Made by a program: the position numbers and the translations under genes. From NCBI GenBank assembly GCA_965225625.1, contig CBDDBH010000006.1, positions 1 through 11,709 on the forward strand: DNA of 11,709 bases. The letters are read 5' to 3'. Shown here piece after piece: positions 1 to 6,242 of this stretch; the first letter of the stretch is position 1, and every line of letters begins with the position of its first letter. The DNA is from CBDDBH01 sp965225625 (lineage in GTDB: Bacteria > Pseudomonadota > Gammaproteobacteria > JADZEE01). Under the pieces are notes generated by a model, which saw nothing but the letters and a program-made list of their open reading frames with translations, did no database searches and had not been told where the DNA came from.

Positions 1-1
1 G

Positions 2-235
2 GACTATATCAGCTTCTCGATCGCCGGCGTTGAGGGTGGATTTGACGGTGTTGACGAGGCCCGTGTCGCGCCACCGGCGTATTGGTGGTGCCGTCTGCTG
101 ACGATCTGGGCGCGAACTAAAAGCAGTCGAAGACGCGGGCGATACCGTCATAAATCCGATCTACAGTTTCCCCGGGGGCAGCGGTTTCACTTTCATGACC
201 CGAACGGTACTGAGCTGGTAGTTCGGTCCGAGTAA
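2..235 (+). pseudogene. VOC (glyoxalase/bleomycin-resistance type) protein, C-terminal part, frameshifted
   Basis: Three adjacent reading frames joined in order give a recognisable VOC-family C-terminus. Positions 2-79 read DYISFSIAGVEGG, about 79-117 read VLVVPSADDLGA, 117-181 read LKAVEDAGDTVINPIYSFPG, and 182-235 read RFHFHDPNGTELVVRSE then TAA. The closing HFHDPNGTEL block is the usual last beta strand of the fold and carries the conserved glutamate that serves as metal ligand in enzymes of the family. At least three frame changes (near 79, 116 and 178) are needed, so no protein of this length can be made. The 5' end lies outside the window. The substrate is unknown; the VOC superfamily includes glyoxalases, dioxygenases and drug-binding proteins. 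It is not a close copy of the intact VOC gene at 4164-4529. Confidence 0.7.
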
Positions 236-252
236 CTATCGAGTCGGTTCAG

Positions 253-297
253 GCTGGACCGACGAGGGCATTCCCCGCAATAGACCTGCGGTCCAGC
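253..297. other. Inverted repeat between two pseudogenes
   Basis: GCTGGACC (253-260) and GGTCCAGC (290-297) are exact 8-bp inverted arms around a 29-nt loop. They lie between the ends of two convergent pseudogenes. No T tract follows on either strand, so a terminator role is possible but unsupported. Confidence 0.25.
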
Positions 298-326
298 ACC
301 TAATGCGGTGTCGGGCGCATCGCCGA

Positions 327-622
327 TCAACGACCACCGCTTGTGGGCTTGAACATGCGACGAGCGATGCCGCTCTTGTCGATCATTGCGTGTTTGGCCG
401 CTCCCAGAACATGCAGGGCAAGCAGAGGTATGAACAGGTGCCCGGAGATATCATGCACCTCTTCCATGAGATCGTGGAAATCCTGACTTGACGCAATCGG
501 TGAGGGTATTGGTACGCCAAATACGTTCAGAGGATTTCCCTGTGGCCAGGGCGACGGGTCCCCGGTAATCACCGCGGCAACGATAGTCACCAGACCCCCC
601 CCCACTGCACCGCCAGTGCGGC
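327..622 (-). pseudogene. Cytochrome b561, C-terminal fragment cut by IS66
   Basis: The minus-strand frame ends in PLNVFGVPIPSPIAS, DFHDLMEEVHDISGHLF and IPLLALHVLGAAKHAMID. This matches the last third of small membrane-bound cytochrome b561 proteins, di-haem b-type cytochromes that move electrons to or from quinone in the inner membrane. The last transmembrane helix (LFIPLLALHVLGAAKH) carries the conserved histidine pattern used for haem ligation. Family members are usually about 180 residues with four helices; here only about 97 host-encoded residues remain, so helices 1-2 and their haem ligands are missing. An open frame can be drawn from an ATG at 647, but its first nine or so codons are the IS66 terminal repeat, so that start is an artefact of insertion. 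The frame continues open on the far side of IS66 (2988-3174) but does not resemble b561, which suggests the gene was already truncated or frameshifted. Confidence 0.75.
615..622. repeat. IS66 target-site duplication, left copy
   Basis: AGTGCGGC lies directly before the left terminal repeat at 623 and is repeated exactly at 2980-2987, directly after the right terminal repeat. Eight base pairs is the usual duplication length for IS66 elements. Confidence 0.93.
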
Positions 623-709
623 GTAAGCGGTTAAACCAGACCGTCATTCCGATTTAAAATGGCAGTGAGTTAGTTTGCCAGGTTTTCCGTCCCGTTAGGA
701 GCCTGGCAC

Positions 710-1000
710 ATGCCACCACAACGCAAATCCCGCTGGAAGCGCCGTACACCCGCCGCGTGGCGAGCATTGTTCGCAGAGCAAGCCCAAAGTGGGCTCTCGG
801 TCAAAGCTTTTTGCGCGCAACGCGGCATCGGTTATTCAACCTTTGCGCGCTGGAAGTCGGCATTATCCGGGGCGGAGCAAACCGCGTCACAAACAATCCC
901 CTTCATTGAGTTATCACCGCCACGGTCATCGTCAAATGATGGTTGGGATGTCGAGGTCACCCTGGGCCCCGATATTGTGTTGCGGTTGGCGCGTCGCTGA
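710..1000 (+). CDS. tnpA: IS66 accessory protein TnpA
   Basis: A 96-residue protein beginning MPPQRKSRWKRRTPAAWR. Residues about 18-50 (WRALFAEQAQSGLSVKAFCA, then YSTFARWKSAL) have the helix-turn-helix pattern of the small basic IS66 TnpA/Orf1 proteins, which are DNA-binding accessory factors needed for transposition. A good ribosome-binding site, AGGAG at 697-701, sits 8 nt before the ATG and fixes this start. The stop codon TGA (998-1000) overlaps the tnpB ATG (1000-1002) as TGATG, so translation is probably coupled. Length and first position in the element are normal for the family. The frame is intact. Confidence 0.9.
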   Translation: MPPQRKSRWKRRTPAAWRALFAEQAQSGLSVKAFCAQRGIGYSTFARWKSALSGAEQTASQTIPFIELSPPRSSSNDGWDVEVTLGPDIVLRLARR

Positions 1001-1335
1001 TGTGGTCAGCGCCTTGCGGTTTGCGCATTTGGTTGTGCCGGTCGCCGACCGACATGCGTAAATCTTTTCACGGCTTGTCGGCTTTGGTCCGCCAAGGCTT
1101 AAACGAAGACCCGCTCGACGGTGCGTTGTACGTTTTTGTGAATCGCCGACGGACATTGCTGAAGGCGTTGTACTTTGAAGTAGATGGTTATTGTATCTGG
1201 AGTAAACGATTAGAGCGCGGTCAGTTCCAAGTACGTTGGGACAGCGACGTCAAACAGCGGCTCCAACGTAGCGAATGGCAATGCATTATTGAAGGCATCG
1301 ACTTACGTTCAGTGCGTCGATTAAGGCGTTTTTAA
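1000..1335 (+). CDS. tnpB: IS66 accessory protein TnpB
   Basis: An 111-residue protein. After a leader MWSAPCGLRIWLCRS it shows the family signature PTDMRKSFHGLSALV, then LYVFVNRRRTLLKALYFEVDG, CIWSKRLERGQF and a closing IIEGIDLRS. IS66 TnpB (Orf2) is a conserved accessory protein required for transposition, with unknown biochemical activity. The start at 1000 is preferred over an in-frame upstream ATG at 943 because family members begin just before the GLRIWL block and because ATG overlaps the tnpA stop. There is no separate Shine-Dalgarno, in line with translational coupling. A gap of 52 bp separates it from tnpC. Confidence 0.88.
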   Translation: MWSAPCGLRIWLCRSPTDMRKSFHGLSALVRQGLNEDPLDGALYVFVNRRRTLLKALYFEVDGYCIWSKRLERGQFQVRWDSDVKQRLQRSEWQCIIEGIDLRSVRRLRRF

Positions 1336-1350
1336 TTTACCTGAAAACGA

Positions 1351-1379
1351 TCGACGTTCAAGCGTGCAAACGTTATAAT
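1351..1379 (+). promoter_or_regulatory. Possible internal promoter before tnpC
   Basis: TCGACG (1351-1356; four of six positions match TTGACA) lies 17 bp before a perfect TATAAT (1374-1379). Transcription would start at about 1386, almost on the ATG at 1388, giving a leaderless or nearly leaderless message, or use of the in-frame ATG at 1433. Neither start has a clear ribosome-binding site. Confidence 0.35.
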
Positions 1380-1387
1380 TCACGCTC

Positions 1388-2979
1388 ATGAAAGAGGGCT
1401 GCGTCACACTGCAAACGCCCCTCGATGCGACGATGTTACAAGCAGAAATCACCGCCCTTAAATCGCAAGTCGCACAACTCACCCATCAACTCGACTGGTT
1501 CAAACGCCAACTGTTCGGCCGCAAGTCTGAACGGCGTTTAATCGAGCCCAATCCGGACCCACCGCAACTGGATGGCTTTAACGTAGAGCGGCCTGAGGCA
1601 GCGCAAGTTGAGAAAGAAACCATTACGTATCAACGGCGCAAAGGTAAGCGTCGTGATGCGGATTGTGTGACCGAGCAAGGCTTGCGGTTTGATGACTCGG
1701 TGCCGATCCAAACCATCCGCTTATCGGTACCGGCAGACCTGGCGGGTGACTTTGAATCGATTAGCGAGAAGGTGACCTATCGGTTAGCGCAACGGCCGGG
1801 GGCGTATGTGGTATTGAAGTACATCCGGCCGGTGGTGAAGCGCAAGCGCGATGGTCAAATCGTTACCCTTGCGGCGCCGGAAGGTCTGTGGCCCGGCAGC
1901 ATGGTGGATGTGAGTGTGGTCGCTGGGATGCTGGTCGACAAATTCGCCTATCACTTACCGTTGTATCGCCAACATCAGCGACTGGCGATGAATGGCATTA
2001 CGGTATCGCGTGCTAGCTTGACGCAATGGGTGAAGAAAGCGAGCGGCTTACTGCAACCGATTTATCTGGCGCTGTTACGGCATATCTTGCAATCGAAGAC
2101 GCTGGCGATGGACGAGACGCCGGTCAAGGCGGGCCGCGCAGGTAAAGGCAAGGATGAGAACGGCCTGGTATTGGCCGATCTATGGCGAGGCGGATGAAAT
2201 CGCATTTACCTTTGCGCCGAGTAAAGCGCGCACGCATATCGAGAAGACCTTGTTGGACTTTAAGGGCACGCTGTTAACGGATGGTGCGGCGGCTTATGCC
2301 CGCTATGCGATTGAACACGAGGATGTGGTGCACGCGCAATGCTGGGCCCATACAAGACGCCAATTCGAACGGGCGTTGTCAGATGACCCACCAGGCGCCC
2401 ATGCCGCGCCTGAACTGATAGGTCAGCTGTATACGGTTGAGACCACTATCCGCAAGCAACAAATGGAGGCAGTGGCGACGCAGGCGACCTCGCGGTTTAC
2501 ATGCTTTGCCGGCGGTGGATGCGTTCTTTGCTTGGTTGCATGGGCAACGCCAGCGGCTGGACTTATTACCCAGCCAACCGTTTACTAAAGCTGTCGGTTA
2601 TGCGAGTGAGCGTGAGGGCGCATTGCGGATTTATCTATCAGATCCGAGTGTCGCCATTGATACCAATCACTTAGAGCGTGCACTTCGGCCTATCCCGATG
2701 GAGCGCAAGGCGTGGTTGTTTTGCTGGACGGAGGTGGGTGCCGAGCATGTTGGGATCATCCAGAGTTTGCTCTGCACGTGTCGCTTGCACGGTATCAACC
2801 CGTATACCTACCTGGTCGATGTGCTGCAACGGATCGCGATCCATCCGGATAGTGCGGTGGAGCAGTTGACGCCGCGGGTATGGAAATCGATGTTCAGTGA
2901 TAACCCGCTACGGTCTGATTTGGCCGTGAACCAACACACCGCAGAAACGAATTCAAGACGTCGCCGTTTAACCGGTTAC
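1388..2979 (+). pseudogene. tnpC: IS66 transposase TnpC, two frameshifts
   Basis: Three consecutive reading frames together spell a whole IS66 DDE transposase. The first (1388 to about 2153) has the N-terminal coiled-coil/basic segment (LKSQVAQLTHQLDWFKRQLF, then GRKSER) and the first catalytic aspartate in LAMDETP. The second (about 2154-2499) gives WYWPIYGEADE, LLTDGAAAYARY with the second aspartate, and CWAHTRRQFERAL. The third (about 2500 on) gives VDAFFAWLHGQRQRLDLLP and the catalytic glutamate in NHLERALRPIPMERKAWLF. Frame changes of net +1 occur near 2153 (in AAGGATGA) and near 2499. The last frame has no stop inside the element and runs across the right terminal repeat into host DNA. 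Translation as a single active protein is unlikely. A sequencing indel could explain one or both shifts. Confidence 0.88.
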
Positions 2980-2987
2980 AGTGCGGC
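2980..2987. repeat. IS66 target-site duplication, right copy
   Basis: AGTGCGGC, identical to 615-622, directly follows the right end of IS66. Confidence 0.93.
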
Positions 2988-3267
2988 GGCATTGAGCAGG
3001 AATGCTAATCCGCCGAAGCTGTCTTACCGCGTCTCGCGCGATGCCACACCCGCCACAGAAGAAACTCGCCGGCGATGGCGCCCGCCGCTCTCGTGAATGA
3101 CACCCCACCACGGGGTTACGAACATCTTCCGTCAACGCGCGTGGGAGGCGGGGAAGGACGATGGACATGCGCACATGTCAGTAAAACGTGATGGGGGCAA
3201 CTCTGGGGGCAATAGATAAACTTCAGATACAGAATTACTTTTTATACCAATCTGTTATAGATGTAAT
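2988..3267. other. Interval without recognised gene
   Basis: The minus strand has an open frame here that, with IS66 removed, stays in frame with the b561 fragment, but its residues (GIARDAVRQLRRISIPAQCR) resemble no family I know. At the right side are two direct copies of TGGGGGCAA (3192-3200 and 3204-3212), 12 bp apart. I see no RNA gene or convincing coding region. Confidence 0.4.
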
Positions 3268-3337
3268 TCAAACTCTCTCTCGCCAATTAAATAAGCCCGC
3301 TTTTGCGGGCTTATTTAATTGGCGAGAGAGAGTTTGA
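3268..3337. terminator. Perfect 33-bp palindrome with 4-nt loop, probable bidirectional terminator
   Basis: Arms 3268-3300 and 3305-3337 are exact reverse complements over 33 bp with TTTT as the loop. The inner part, AAGCCCGC-TTTT-GCGGGCTT flanked by A/T-rich sequence, has the look of a typical intrinsic terminator. It lies about 45 bp beyond the stop of the minus-strand gene at 3382-3621 and would serve it. The outer part (CAAACTCTCTCTCGCCA) resembles a degenerate 3' end of a tRNA-Ser. The arms are far longer than a terminator needs. Confidence 0.65.
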
Positions 3338-3381
3338 CGAGAGCTGCACCTGAGATCAGGCGAGCGAGATATTCAAACCGT

Positions 3382-3621
3382 TTAAACAGTGTATCCTTCA
3401 CGTTCTGCGGTAGATTCATCAAGAACGCCCGGATCGTATTCAATGCTGACCCTTACCCTGTCGGCCAAATCGCAGATTTCTGCGTTACGCCAACGGAATC
3501 CGGTCTCATCCGACGACACCAATCGAAGATGTTGAGCCGCCCAAAAAATGCAGCCGCTCAACGACAGCCCGTCTTCGTTGTCATAGCCGCAATAAAGCTG
3601 CTGTGTAGTATCTAAATCCAT
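3382..3621 (-). CDS. Small protein of unknown function (79 aa)
   Basis: The frame starts MDLDTTQQLYCGYDNEDGL and ends VSIEYDPGVLDESTAEREGY-TV. I do not recognise the family. The protein is acidic, has no membrane segment or signal peptide, and has two cysteines (near residues 11 and 24). Coding is supported by a purine-rich leader with GAGGTGAG directly upstream of the ATG (minus strand, 3622-3634), by a TTGACA-like box at 3656-3661 (with no good -10 at the right distance), and by the strong hairpin at 3268-3337 downstream. It stands alone: the nearest intact gene on the same strand ends at 4164. It may be a genuine single-gene unit or a shortened remnant of a larger gene. Confidence 0.5.
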   Translation of the reverse strand: MDLDTTQQLYCGYDNEDGLSLSGCIFWAAQHLRLVSSDETGFRWRNAEICDLADRVRVSIEYDPGVLDESTAEREGYTV

Positions 3622-3639
3622 CTCACCTCACCTCGATGA

Positions 3640-4160
3640 CCAATAGCCGATGGTCTGTCAACGGCTACGCACCTAGCGAAATATTGACTACCTCATTACC
3701 CAACCCGCTTCGCGGTAAACACGAGCAATGCGATCGTATGGACTCGATCCGACTATAGCTGTCGAGATCGTTGCATGTCGGTATTCCGTGATCGTGTCGA
3801 CCGAGTCATATGCCTGACGGGAGATCGTCCGCAAATGATTTCGACTTTACGATTCGAAATAATGTTTGTGATACAGCGCACAGCGGCCGTCGCTATCTGT
3901 GACGGTCGTCACAAACCAGATCTGGCAAAAAATGGCCCAGGTGAATAAGGATCTGTAAAGGGTAAGACTAAAAAGTCTGCGCGGAGATTTAACTATGCCC
4001 GCATGCGACAAAGTCCACTACCACGCCTGCAGGGCGGCAGGCAATCAATATGAAATATCACTTTGCTATAGGTTCTGACGCTGAGACGTTTACCGCGATG
4101 TCGTAAACGAATGCGGCAAGTTTGGTCTTTTAGTGACGACTCTAGCGTTACTGGTAGCTC
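3640..4160. other. Intergenic stretch of about 520 bp
   Basis: No supported gene. A minus-strand frame at 3688-3846 (stop to stop) ends TAIVGSSPYDRIARVYREAG-WVMR. It looks protein-like and could be a gene remnant, but has no ATG and no family match. Short plus-strand frames near 3994 and 4050 are too short to support. The one clear signal is the CRP-type palindrome at 3898-3913. Confidence 0.35.
3898..3913. promoter_or_regulatory. CRP/FNR-superfamily-type palindrome TGTGA-N6-TCACA
   Basis: TGTGACGGTCGTCACA matches the CRP/Vfr half-site consensus perfectly on both sides with the canonical 6-bp spacer. No convincing -10 or gene start follows within 100 bp on either strand, so its target, if any, is unclear. 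Confidence 0.35.
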
Positions 4161-4163
4161 CAG

Positions 4164-4529
4164 CTAGACGATCGGCCGAGCAAAGCTCAACTCGTTACCG
4201 TCGGGATCTCGCAGGTGAAAATAACGCTCTCCCCAAGGGGCATCCGCAGGTGACCCTTCCGACTCAAATCCTGCGGCTATCGCCCGTTGGTACATGGCTT
4301 CCACATCAGAGACATAGAGAATAACCCGCCCCCAATGAGCCTTAGGCGGGGCGCCGGACATCAGATTTAAATATCCTGAACCCACATGAAAGCTGGTGAA
4401 TCGAGTGTCCTCACCGCCGTATCGCAATTGAAATCCCATCGCCTGGTAGAAACGGACGGCACGCGCCATATCAGCCGTGTACATAGTGACGGCACTGATG
4501 CATTCGATTTGGATTTCTTCTTCGAGCAT
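4164..4529 (-). CDS. VOC-family (glyoxalase/bleomycin-resistance-like) protein
   Basis: An intact 121-residue protein, the usual size of a single VOC domain with two beta-alpha-beta-beta-beta modules. The first module reads ISAVTMYTADMARAVRFYQA then MGFQLRYGGED; the second reads GRVILYVSDVEAMYQRAIAA and ends ERYFHLRDPDGNELSFARPI. His105 (YFHL) and Glu113 (GNEL) sit where metal ligands of the second module are expected. The residue of module 1 that is normally His is not obvious, so catalysis is uncertain. The cytosolic substrate cannot be inferred. The purine-rich GGGAATGAG just before the ATG may act as ribosome-binding site. That sequence coincides with a candidate terminal repeat of the neighbouring IS1380 element, so the natural promoter may have been lost. 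Confidence 0.8.
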   Translation of the reverse strand: MLEEEIQIECISAVTMYTADMARAVRFYQAMGFQLRYGGEDTRFTSFHVGSGYLNLMSGAPPKAHWGRVILYVSDVEAMYQRAIAAGFESEGSPADAPWGERYFHLRDPDGNELSFARPIV

Positions 4530-4704
4530 TACTCATTCCCTATTCCATAGCAGCGGTGGAAGCGCGCTAGATTATGCTCTGGATCGTGGCCGTCATGCGC
4601 GCGTAGAGACGTTGCGACCCTAATGAACTCCACGACGATGTTCACGTTTTTTTCTGATTAGGAACGATGTGAAGACGGCTAGCCTGCAAATTGCACCAAT
4701 AGAA

Positions 4705-4770
4705 ACGGCGGTCCTGTAGTTTCCTATATAATTCAAAGTGCTAACAACGAATAAAGGAAGGGACCGCCGT
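4705..4770 (+). promoter_or_regulatory. Transposase promoter within a start-occluding inverted repeat
   Basis: ACGGCGGTCC (4705-4714) and GGACCGCCGT (4761-4770) are exact 10-bp inverted arms; the second arm includes the first two bases of the GTG start (4769-4771). Between them are a perfect TATAAT (4727-4732) and the ribosome-binding site AAGGAAGG (4754-4761). A transcript from this promoter would begin near 4739 and lack the left arm, so the start stays open. A transcript entering from outside carries both arms and would fold over the start codon. No good -35 box is seen 16-18 bp upstream. Confidence 0.5.
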
Positions 4771-6082
4771 GACGAAATGTTACCAGAGATCGTTCGAATT
4801 TCCACGTGTTAATCGCCGCATTGTCGAAGCCAGATTCGACGGTGGCGACATCACTTCCGATGGTGGCGTGTTGCTATTGCGGCAGGCAGATCGGTTAACG
4901 GGTTTGAGTGATTCGATTGCGCGGGCGCTGTCGGATCCCCGCCGTCAGGCGAGTTGCGATCATGATGTGCCGGGTCTGGTTCGGCAACGCCTGTATGCGA
5001 TTGCGCTGGGCTATGAAGACCTGAACGACCATGACGGATTGCGTCAAGACGTGGCACTGCAGACAGCAGTGGAACGTGATCAATGGTTGGCCAGTGCATC
5101 GACCTTATGCCGTTTTGAGAACCGGGCTGATCGGGAGACTGCCTGGCGGTTGCACGAAGTGCTGCTCGATCAGTTCATCGCCTCGTTCAAGCGTGCACCG
5201 AAAAAGTTGATACTGGACTTCGATGCGACCGATGACCCGGTACACGGTGAACAGGACGGTCGCTTCTTTCACGGCTATTACCGGCACTACTGTTTTCTGC
5301 CACTGTATGTATTCTGCGGTCATCAGTTGCTGGTGAGCTATCTTCGTCCGAGCAACATCGATGGTGCCAAACACAGCTGGGCGATTTTGTCGTTGTTGGT
5401 CAAAAGACTGCGGCAAGTGTGGCCAAAGGTGCGGATCATCTTCCGCGGTGACGGTGGCTTTTGCCGCTGGAAGATGCTGCGCTGGTGTGATCATCACGAG
5501 GTCGGCTACATCATCGGACTGGCTAAGAATAAGTGCTTGAACCGGCTCACGGCATCCTTGCAGGATGAGGCCGCGGCGTGCTTTGCCGCCACCGGACATA
5601 AAGTGCGCTGGTTCACCGATTTCCAATACGCTGCCCGCAGCTGGGATGGTGCGCGTCGCGTGATCGCCAAGATCGAGCACTCGCAGCACGGTGTCAATCC
5701 GCGTTATGTGGTGACCCACCTTGAAGGCGATGCCAAGCAGCTGTACGACAAGCTTTACTGTGCCCGCGGTGACATGGAAAACCGCATCAAGGAAAACCAA
5801 CTGGATATGTTCGGCGATCGCACCTCCTGTCAACACTGGTGGCCGAATCAGTTCCGATTGTTACTCGCCTCGCTGGCCTACACCCTGATCGAGGCGATCC
5901 GGCGGATCGCATTGAAAGGTACCGAGCTGGCCAACGCTTATGTCGGTACCATCCGCTTAAAGCTGTTCAGGATCGGTGCCGTGATCCTGAAAAATACGCG
6001 CCGTATCCGTTTCCTTTTGGCCAGCGGTTGTCCTTACAAGGAACTCTACTTCCTGGCCGCGAATCGACTCGCACCCGGATAA
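4769..6082 (+). CDS. IS1380-family DDE transposase
   Basis: An intact 437-residue protein beginning with GTG (MTKCYQRSFEFPRVNRRI), the normal length for the family. It catalyses cut-and-paste type DNA strand transfer at the ends of its own element. The N-terminal ARFDGGDITSDGGVLLLRQ is the usual IS1380 opening. Catalytic acidic residues lie in LILDFDATDDPVHG (Asp150/152), IIFRGDGGF (Asp228) and CARGDMENRIKENQ (Glu337), with the typical C-terminal RLLLASLAYTLIEAIRR. The start is fixed by AAGGAAGG about 7 nt upstream. Translation is probably controlled by the inverted repeat described at 4705-4770. Open frames on the opposite strand are shadows. This is the only intact transposase in the window, so this element may still move. 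Confidence 0.92.
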   Translation: MTKCYQRSFEFPRVNRRIVEARFDGGDITSDGGVLLLRQADRLTGLSDSIARALSDPRRQASCDHDVPGLVRQRLYAIALGYEDLNDHDGLRQDVALQTAVERDQWLASASTLCRFENRADRETAWRLHEVLLDQFIASFKRAPKKLILDFDATDDPVHGEQDGRFFHGYYRHYCFLPLYVFCGHQLLVSYLRPSNIDGAKHSWAILSLLVKRLRQVWPKVRIIFRGDGGFCRWKMLRWCDHHEVGYIIGLAKNKCLNRLTASLQDEAAACFAATGHKVRWFTDFQYAARSWDGARRVIAKIEHSQHGVNPRYVVTHLEGDAKQLYDKLYCARGDMENRIKENQLDMFGDRTSCQHWWPNQFRLLLASLAYTLIEAIRRIALKGTELANAYVGTIRLKLFRIGAVILKNTRRIRFLLASGCPYKELYFLAANRLAPG

Positions 6083-6104
6083 ACCCGAAACGATTAAAGC
6101 ATTC

Positions 6105-6121
6105 GCGTGTTGAAAACACGC
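6105..6121. other. Hairpin after the IS1380 transposase
   Basis: GCGTGTT-GAA-AACACGC is a 7-bp perfect stem with a 3-nt loop, 22 nt past the transposase stop. No T tract follows, so it is at most a weak terminator. Confidence 0.3.
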
Positions 6122-6242
6122 ATGGATACCTTTGCCTGAAAAACGACTTCTCAGCAAAAATTACTGCGGTAACGTCCTTGCCACTCGGGAATGAGTAGAC
6201 CAGCCCCTGCAATCGCCGATGACAATCGATTGAACGGCCAAC

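Larger units (their letters stand above)
623..2979 (+). mobile_element. Complete IS66-family insertion sequence (2357 bp)
   Basis: The boundaries are set by three observations. The left end begins GTAAGCGG at 623 and the right end finishes CCGGTTAC at 2979. The 25-bp terminal inverted repeats (623-647 and 2955-2979) match at 18 of 25 positions, including an unbroken TTTAACCG. An exact 8-bp duplication AGTGCGGC flanks both ends. GTAA termini and 8-bp duplications are typical of IS66. The cargo is the standard tnpA-tnpB-tnpC set, all on the plus strand. The exact duplication suggests a fairly recent insertion into the b561 remnant, yet tnpC carries two frameshifts, so the copy is probably immobile unless a transposase is supplied in trans. 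Confidence 0.93.
4530..6197 (+). mobile_element. IS1380-family insertion sequence (ends tentative)
   Basis: The intact transposase at 4769-6082 defines the element. The proposed ends are an exact 11-bp inverted repeat, TACTCATTCCC at 4530-4540 and its complement at 6187-6197. They would give an element of 1668 bp, a normal size for the family. This is tentative: similarity does not extend inward, no target duplication is visible (GCAT on the left, GACC on the right), and many IS1380 elements have ends starting CCT. The element lies between the start codon of the VOC gene and the beheaded helicase, so it or a linked deletion is a likely cause of the loss of the helicase N-terminus. Confidence 0.6.

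Noticed and set aside
2150..2157. Programmed ribosomal frameshift in tnpC
   Set aside because: No clear slippery heptamer with a downstream structure, and a second independent shift follows; decay or sequencing error is simpler.
5105..5836. Minus-strand frame of 243 codons inside IS1380
   Set aside because: A shadow of the transposase, with no family motif of its own.
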